Shown here one piece after another: positions 53,901 to 62,900 of a stretch of 64,000 nt of DNA. Position 1 is the stretch's first letter, and every line of letters starts with the position of its first letter. The notes below the pieces were generated by a model. That model was given only the letters and a program-made list of their open reading frames with translations, searched no databases and had not been told where the DNA came from. Both the position numbers and the translations under genes were made by a program. The DNA comes from Burkholderiales bacterium (GTDB lineage: Bacteria; Pseudomonadota; Gammaproteobacteria; Burkholderiales; Burkholderiaceae_C): contig JAEKLF010000040.1 of the NCBI GenBank assembly GCA_019509985.1, positions 1 through 64,000 of the forward strand, given 5' to 3'.

Positions 53901-56900
53901 GCTGCTGGCATCGGGCCGGCTGCCGGCCACGATGGCCTCCACGTCGATGGCACGGCTGGCCAGCGAGGCGCCGTCGTCCACTTGGATCAACGAGGCCTGT
54001 TGCTGCATGGCCCAGGCGTGCGATTCCGGCGCGCCGGCAATGCTGCCGCCGTCCGAATAGGCGTGCGAGTTCAGGTTGGCGTTCTGGTGGGCCGCCGTCA
54101 CGTCAAGGGCGTCCACGCCCTTAAGCTGGGCGCCGCCAGCCACATTGACGCGGGCGTTCGAGTTGAAGAAGGTGCGAGCCTTGGAGTCCGGGTCGGAATA
54201 CAAGACCGAACCGGCCGATGCCTCAGCGGCGGCTCCAATCCGCGACTCGTCCACCTGGGCCAGCAGGTTGAGCTTCTTGTCGCTGGCCACCAGCGCGCCC
54301 GCGCCGATGTTGACCTGCGTCTCGCGGGCCGCGCCGCCGAAGTTGTCGTCGCCGGCGTTGCCGATGGTCCACCAGGCGTTGGCGGAACCACCCGAGCCGA
54401 GGAAGGCGTAGGCAAAGGAGTCGGCGGTGCTGCTGCCCTCGGCGCCCATGGTGGCCTTGAGGTCCACGTCGCCCTTGGCTTTGAGCCTGGCGTCGGCAGC
54501 GATCGCGGTGGTGGTCGTCGGCAGGGCCTGCACCAACGAATCCGCGCCGTTGCTGGAAATGCCTGCCGCCGCGCCGCCCGCATAGGCGGTGCCGACGGCG
54601 ACCACGCGGTTGTCGGCCGTGACGCCGATGCTGCCGCCGGCATCGATCTGGGCGCCAGTGCCAACGTTGGCGGTGGAGGATTGCGTCAGGTAGATCTTGA
54701 CGTCGGAATGGCCGAAGCCGCCGACCAACGCGCCCGCACCCGCACCGGCCTGCGCCGCTGCGGTGCCGTGGTTGCGCGAGGCGATCTCGACATTGCCGGT
54801 CGCGCTGATTTGCGCGCCATTGCCGAGGCCGGCTGTGACGGTGGGCGACTCGTTGACAAGCGCATCCGCGCCGACGCCGGCGACGCCCAGTGCGAAGCTG
54901 GGCGCCACGGCCACGGCACGGCTCACGCCGTCGATGCCGAGGTCGTTGTTGGCGGAGACGAGCCCGCCGGCGCCAACCAGGCGCTGGCTGTTGCCATCGA
55001 GGGCGCCCGTCAAGTCGGCAGCCAGCCACTGCTGACCACTCGCGCCGGTGGCATCCAGGTCCAGGCCTTCGACGCCGACGTACTGCGCGCCGACGCCGGC
55101 CGCCGTGATGTTGACGGCCGCGCCGCCCGGGGTGGTGCTGAGCAGGAAGCCGTTGGCGTCGATGCGCTTGACGTAGTAGGTCTGGCCGCTGACCAGGCCG
55201 GCAATGGCCTTCTCGCCGAAGCGGGTCAGCGTGTGCGTGGCGGTGTCGGCCGCGGCGCTGCGCGACAGGTTGACGAAGACGTCGGTGCCATCACCCTTGA
55301 TAGGGCCGGTCGACAGCTTGATGGCGTCGGCATCCACGCGGTAGACGTAGTAGGTGCCGTTGTTGCCGAGGCCGCCCAGCGACGTGCCGGACGTGGTGTA
55401 GGTGATCTTGTCGCCGGTCCGCAGCGCCGTGCCGTTGACCGGCGCGGGCAGGTAGATGCGGTCGCCGTCGGCATCGACCGATGAGCCGTAGAACGCGGGT
55501 GCGTAAGGGCCGCGGTAAGTGACGGCCTGGCCGTCAGCAAAGCCATGGTTGGCCAGCATGATCGCATCGGTAGCGGCATTCGCTGCCGCGCCCGAGAAGA
55601 CCGCCAGGCCCTGGGTCACCTGCGCCAGGCTGGTGCCGAGCTTGACCGTATAGGCGTCGATGACGCGCACGAAATAGGACTGGCCCTTGACCAGGCCGGC
55701 GATGCCGCTGCCGCCGTTGGCATGGTCGTAGACCATCTGGTCGCCCGTGGCCAAGCCGTGCGGGCTGGCGAAGCGGATGATGTCGGCCTTCGCGTCGACG
55801 TTGCCGGCGGCGAAGGGGTTGCCCAGCACGACGGTGTCCGCGTCGATGACGATGACGCCATAGGACTTGTCAGCGACCAGCCCGCCCAACGCAGCATGGC
55901 CTTCGCCGGGTGCGTATTGGATGCGGTCGCCGGTGGCTAGGCCGTGGGCCTGCGCCGTAGTGATGCTGTTGGCCGTGGTGTCGACCGAGGCGATGCTGCC
56001 GTCGGACAGCGAGGCCGGTGCGCCATGCACGGCCTCGATGGTGACGTCCTGCGCCTTGATCTCGCTGCCCGCACCGGCCAGCGCCGTGACCGTGGGCGTG
56101 GCAGTGGCTGTGGCATCGACCTTGCCGAAGCTGCCGGCCAAAGCAATGTTAAGGCCCTGGGCCAGCGCATCGGCATCGGTGAGGCTGCTGGCGCGCAGCA
56201 CGGCGTTGCCTGTGGTCTCCACCTTGGCGTTGGTGCCCAGCTGAGCCTGCACGGTCGGCTTGACCGTCGCGGTCACGTCCGAGCCGCTGCCGGAGAACCC
56301 GGCAACATTGGTGCTCTCGGCATGGGCCAGCGCGCGGTCCACACCTTCGGCCTGCAGGTCCAACGATGCGGCGTTGATGCTGGCACCGTTGCCCACCAGG
56401 GCCTTCTCCGAGCTGGAAGCGGTGGCGGTCGCATCGAGGAAACCGACGCCCGCCAGCCCGGCCATGAAGCCGTTGCCATCGGCCTGCGCGAGGTTGACGC
56501 CATCGGCATGGACGGCGACCTGCGAGCCGGCTGTCAGTCGCGCATTGGCATTGACCAGCGCCTGCACGTCCGGCGTTGCGAAAACCGTGACGTCAGAACG
56601 GGCGGCGCTGCTGGCGGCGACCACCGGTGCGTCCGCATTGGCGAACGCGCCGGCCAGGCGGCCGTCAGCGGGTCGCAGCGCCACGCCGGTGGACGGGTCG
56701 ACGTTGTAAGCCGCGTGCACGGCAATGCCACCGCCGGCGTTCAACGTGCCGCCCGCGCTGGCGATGACGTCCGGGTCAAGCGTTGCACGGGAGCGGCTGT
56801 AGCCTTCGGTGGCACCGCCCACAGTCAGTGCGCGCACGTCGGTCTCGACGCGATGGTCGGCAGCAGCGAGCACATCGACGTCGCCAGTGCTGCTCAGCAG

Positions 56901-59900
56901 CGTGCCGTCACCGATGGCGGCACGGACTTCCGGCCGAACATCGGCAATGGCTGCATTGGCCTGGGCGGCGACAAGGCCGCCGGTCAGCGCGCTGACATCC
57001 ACATCGGCCGTGATCTCGGAGCGGGCCGCCACCTCCACATCGCCCACGCCGCCGGTCTGGCCGATGCGCGCATTGGCGCCGATGGTCGCGGCGACTTCGT
57101 TGACATTCGCCTTGCCGACGGTGAGTTTGGCAAAGCTCGGGCCTACGGCTGCGGCGCCAACGGTGGCGCCGGAGGTTTGCAGCTTCAGCGTCTGGTCGGC
57201 GTCGGCCGTGACGGACAGCGAGGCCGCCTTGCCGACGATGCCGCCCTCCGCCAGAGCCGCTTGCACAACGCTGGCGTCATTGACGAAGGAGACGGAGGCA
57301 CCCAGCCCCACGAGGCCACCGGCGGCGGCGACCGTGCGCTGGACGATGTTCTCGTCCAGCTCGGCGGCGATCACGACGTCGCCGCCGGCCGCAAGGCTGC
57401 CGGCGACACTGGTGCGCGCGTTGTGCGCGACGTTCAGCACCGCGACGGCACCACCGACGCCGACGAGACCCACAGCTCCGCCACCCACGGTGAGTTGGGC
57501 CTGGCTGGCGTCCTTGGCCTGCACGGCGATGTCGTCACCGGCCGTGACCTGGGCGCCCGCTTCCACGGTGGCCTGCGTGCCCTTGGTCTCGGCCGGGTTG
57601 GCCAGCAGGGCCTTGATGCCGGCGGCATTGGCCGACTTGGCGTTGACGCTGCCACCTGCACCGGCATTGATCTTTGCCAGGCGCTCGGAAGCGCTGGTGC
57701 GGCCATCAGCGGTGTTGCCCTTGGCATAGCCATTCAACAGGCCGCCCACGCGGGCGCCCTCCCCACCGGCCTGATCAGCGGCAAGCTGGTCCATGCGCAC
57801 GTTCTTGTCGTTCTCGAAGGCGTTGTCGGTAGCGTTGTCGCTGTTGGAATAGGCGCCGGACAGCGGTGTGCCCAGCGACCAGACCGAGACGGCCCCTGCC
57901 AGGCCCACGACGCCACCGCCCGCACTCATCGTGAAGCCGCGGTGGTCGGCCTGCTGCGAGGCTTCGATGGTCACGTCGTCCTTGGCGCCGACCTTGGCGC
58001 CGGCCTTGACGGTCGCGTTCGTGTCGTTCTTGACGCTGCCGATGTCGATCGCGCCGGCAATGCCGACCACGCCGCCGGCCAGCGAGCCGGCAAAGGAGCG
58101 CGTCTGCACCGTGTTGGCTGCGCGGACGTTCACGTCCTGGTCCGCCGATGCGGCGGCCTGGTCGCGTTCGTTGATCCTGGCGCCGGTGTCCACCAGCGCC
58201 GTCGTATTGGAGTCGATCAGCGTCACCGCGACGCCGCCGGCGATGCCGGCCACGCCGGCACCGGCCGCGGCGGCCAGGTGGGTCACGCTTTCGGCGGAGG
58301 TGGCTTGCACGTTCACGCCTGCGGCACCGTCCAGTTGCGCATTCGCGCCCACGATGGCGGTCGTCGTCTTGCCGAGGTTGAGCACGCCCACCGATGCGCC
58401 CAGGCCGGCCACGCCGGCACCGATGGCGCCGGAGAAGACGCGCATGCGACTGCTGTCGTCGGCCGTCACGTCCAGCGTGCCGCCGGCCATGACGCTGGCG
58501 CCGGCACCGATCGTGGTGGTCGTCGTGTTGTTGACGATGGGCACGCTGACGGAGCCACCAATGCCCGCCGTGCCACCGCCAACGCCGGCGTTGACCATGA
58601 CGAGGTTCTCGTCGGCGCTCGCGCCGACGCTCACGTCTGCCCTCGCATTGACGCTGGCGCCGGCACCGATGGCCGCGCTGGTGTTCATCGCGACACTGCT
58701 GACACCCACAGCCGGCGCGACACCGGCACCGGCCGCGATGCCGATGGAGCCGCCCACGTCGAGCTGATAGAGGTCGTTGGACGCACCCACGTGGACGGAC
58801 TGCCTCGCCGCAGCGGTTGAAAGATCGGTGTTGACCTGTGCACCGTCGCCCACGCGCGCGCTGACCGTCGAGTCGACGACGCTGACGCCTGCGGCGACCG
58901 ACACGGCCGCCGCGCCGGAGCCGCTGCCGGACACGGCCCAGTTCTTCAGGCTGTCGCGGTTGGTGGCGCTGATGGCCAGGCCCTGTACGGCCTCGGTGGC
59001 CAGCGCCGTGTCGCGCAGTTGGGTGAACAGCGGATCGTTGCCGCGGTCGTCCTGGCCGTCATGGTCGCCGTCGACGGCCGTGCTGACCGGCGCAAAGCGC
59101 AGGTCGGCGGCGGTCGGGCGCTGGCCGTTGGCGATGCCCGCGGCGACCGACAGGTTCTTGCCGCTGCCGGCCGAGAAGGATTCGACCAGGTCCCCGGTGG
59201 CGGCCTGGATGGCGTCCTGGCCATCGGCGGTCACCTTGGCGCCCTGGCCCACGAAGGCCTCGACCTTCTTGGTGACGACCGGTACACCGACTGCCGCGCC
59301 CACGGCGGCCGAACCGCCCAGGGCCAGCGTGCCGGCGATGTTGGTGGAGTCGAGCTTGTCGTCCGCGGCGATGGCGATGCTGCCGCGAGCATGGACGTCG
59401 CCCGCACCCAGGCTGGCGCTGGCATCCAGCGGGTCGTCACCGATGAAGGCGCGCACCGTCACGTCGGCCACCAGCACGCCGGCTGCGCCGGCCACACCGG
59501 CCGTGCCGCCGGCGGAGCCGGCCGCGGCGACCGAGGTGAGGGTCTCTTGCGAGGCCGCATCCACGCGGATGTTGCCGCCCACGCTGGCCGCGGCGCCGGA
59601 GCCGATCTGGGCTTCGGTCGTCTTGCCCAACTTGTTCACGCCGGCGCCGGCGCCCACGCCGGCCGTGCCGCCCAGGGCGACGGAGCCGCCGATAGCCAGC
59701 AGGTCGGTGCGGTCCTTGGCCAGCACCTGCAGGTCGCCCGCGGTCGTGGTGACGGCCACGCCGTCGCCCACGGTGGCGCGTGTCGTCTCGTTCAGCACGT
59801 TGACGACGGCCGATCCGGCCACGCCGGCGGTGCCGCTGCCGGCACCGGCCGCGGCGATGGTGCGAACATCTTCGGCCGAGTCGGCCTTGACCGTGATGTC

Positions 59901-62900
59901 GGCATCGGCGCCACGTGTGGCCAGCTTGGCCTGGTCGCCCACGGTCGCTTCGACGCGGTCCGTGTGCACCAGCGTTGTGTTCGACACACCCACGCCTGCA
60001 TCGGCGCCCACGGCTAGTTGGCCAGCCACCTGCAGGCTCTTGAGCTGGCCGCTGGCCAGCACGTCGATGGCGCCGGCATCGACCTTGGCGGCCTGGCCGA
60101 CAGTGGCCGTCGTGGCCGTGTCCATGACCAGCACACCGACGGACCCGCCCACGCCCACGCTGGTGCTGAGGCCCGCGGCCGCAGCCACCGACAGGACGTC
60201 CTCGTCGCTGGCGGCGCGCACGGCGACGCGGCCTTGGGCGTCCACGTCCGAGCCCTGGCCGATGGAGGCCGCGGTGTTTTTGTGGAAGACGCCCACGTCC
60301 ACGCCTGCGGTGACGGCCGTGCCGTCCTTCAGCGCCGCGGCGAGCGCGCCGGCGGCAGAGACGATGCTGGTGTGGTCCTTGGCCTCGATGGTCACCGACT
60401 GCGTGGCCGGCGCATTGACGATGCGATGGTTCACGTCGACGTTGCGGCCCAGGCTGGCTTCGGTCACCTCGTCGAAGACGTTGACGACCACCGAGCCGCC
60501 GACGGCCGTGTCTCCGCTGCTGACGCCCGCACCGGCAGCGCCGGAGCTCACGTACTTGCTGTCCGGCACCAGCGGGATCTTGCCGTTGGGGTCGAGTTGG
60601 GCGAGCAGCGGGTTGACCGCCGCGTCGGCGCTCACGACGATGGCACCGGGGGCGTCGAGGCTGGCGTGGTCGCCGACCGCGGCCACCGTGTCGTTGTCCA
60701 GCACTGTCACGGCGAAAGCCGCGCCCACGCCGCGATTGCCGCCCAGGGCGCCGCCGCCGGCCAACGTCTGCTGGCCGATGCGGCTCTTGGCGGCCACGGT
60801 GAGGTATTCGCTGGCTTGCAGCTCGGCACCGGCGCCCACGCGGGCCTCGGTGTTCTGATGGACGACGGCCACGGCGGCGGAGCCGGCCCAGCCTTCGTCC
60901 TTGCCGCCGCTGGACGCGGCCGCGGTGGTGCGGAAGTCACTGCTGCCGTCGGCGGCCACATTGCCGGCGGTGACGGACACGTTCCTTCCTTCCAGCTTTG
61001 CGCCATCGCCCACCAGGGCGCGGCCGCTGATTTCGGCGGCCGTCACGCTGACGGCCGCGCCAACGCTGGTGTCCGTGGCAATGCCGTTGGCGTTGCCACG
61101 GGCCTGGTTGGTCGCATCGGCATCGGTGCTGGCGGCCACACTCAGGTCGCCGCCCGCCTTCAGTTCTGCGCCCGCGGCCACGCTGGCCGTGTTGCGCAGG
61201 TGCAGCGACGTGACGCTGACCACCGCGGCCACGCCCACGTCGGCAGCCTTTATGCTGGCCTGCTCGTCCGCCTTGGCGTCAGCCGCGTCGGCGCCATCCT
61301 TGGCCTTGGGTACGTCCTTGTCGCTGGCCTCAGCGTTGGGGTTGTTCTTGACCTGGCCTTCGGCCTCCGTGTCGGCGCTCTTGGCGCCCTTGGAGGCGCC
61401 CTGTGCGCTGGCACGCGCCTGAATGTTGCTGGCTACCTGGGCAGCGCTGGTCACGGCGATGTCGCCCGCAGCGTTCACGGAACGGCCCGCCGTGGCGCTG
61501 ACCTCGTCGTCCAGCACCTGCACCGCCACGTTGGCGCCCACGCCGGCTTCGCCGCCCACGCCGTCGGCGTCGGACGTCATCAGCGCCGTGTTCTTGTGCG
61601 TGGCGCTGATCTCGACCTTGCCACTCGCATTGAGCGCACCATCGCCGGCACCCAGGGCCGCTGCCTTGTCATGGTTGACGACCGCCACGGCCACCGCCGC
61701 GCCCACGCCGGTGCCCGAGCCGCCGCCGGTCTTGCCGGCGGCAGCGCCGTTCTTGGCCACGGTGTTGACGCTGTGCTCGCCGCTGGCGGCGATCTTGGCG
61801 TCGGCCACCGTGCCGGCCATGCTGGCGCCGTCCTCGACGCGAGACGTCGTGTCGGTGTTGATGACGTTCAGTGCCACCGAGGCGCCCACGCCTACGGTGC
61901 CGGCCTGCGAGCCCACCTTGTCCTTGGGCTCGGCCACGGCATCGGCCCGCGTGTTCGACTGCGAGGCCACCGTGAGGTCGCCACCCTTGAGCTTCAGCTT
62001 GGCAGAGCCGCTGACCGTGGCCGTGCTGTCCACGTCGGCGATGTTGACCGCGACCGAACCGGCCACGCCGACCTTGTCGGAGCCAGCGCCGGACTTGGCA
62101 CGGGCCTCGAAGGCCATCGTGGGAGCGGGCTGGCCATCGTCGGCCGCACCGTTGGTGGCATGCACGCCGAGCCCCTTGGCCTCGATCTCGTTGTCCGCGC
62201 CCACAAGGGCGCGGTTGCTGACGTTAGCGACATTGATCGCCACGGCGACGCCCACGCCATCGTTGGAGCCATCACCTTGCTGCTTGACCACGGCCGAACC
62301 GTCGGCCTGGGCCTTTGCGTCGCTGTCAGCGGTGGATTGCAGGCTCACATCCTTGCCGGCCTTGATCTTGCGGCCCGCACCGGAGGCGGCCAGCGTGTCG
62401 CTGTCGGCCACATTGACGGCTACGGCGCCGGCCACGGCGACAGACCTGGCCGTGCTGGCGCCGTTGGTGCTGCTGATGTCAGACACCTCGGCCTTGCCCT
62501 TGGTGGGCGCATCCGCGCTGTCGCGCTGGCCATGCTGGGCCGCCACGCTGTCGGCGGCCTTGCGCTGGCCATCCTTCTGGTTGTCCACGCCCTTGGGGTC
62601 GGCCTTGGGATCGGCCTTGTCGTCCTGCTTGCCGCCCTTGGCGCTGGCCGTGGCACTGGCCGTGCTGGCCTGCGCGCTGGCCGCCGAGACCTTGACAGCG
62701 CCGCCGGCTTCGGCGTCGCGGTCCAGCACGGCACTGGTCTTGTCGACGACCACACCGACGGCGACTGCCGCACCGAAAGCGGTGTCGGTGGCCGTGGCGT
62801 TGCCGGTGGCCGTGGTTTCTGCGTTGCCGCTGTGCTTGGCGCTGATGGCGATGTCCTTGCCCGCATTCAGCGCATCGCCCTCACCCGTGGCTTGAGCGAT

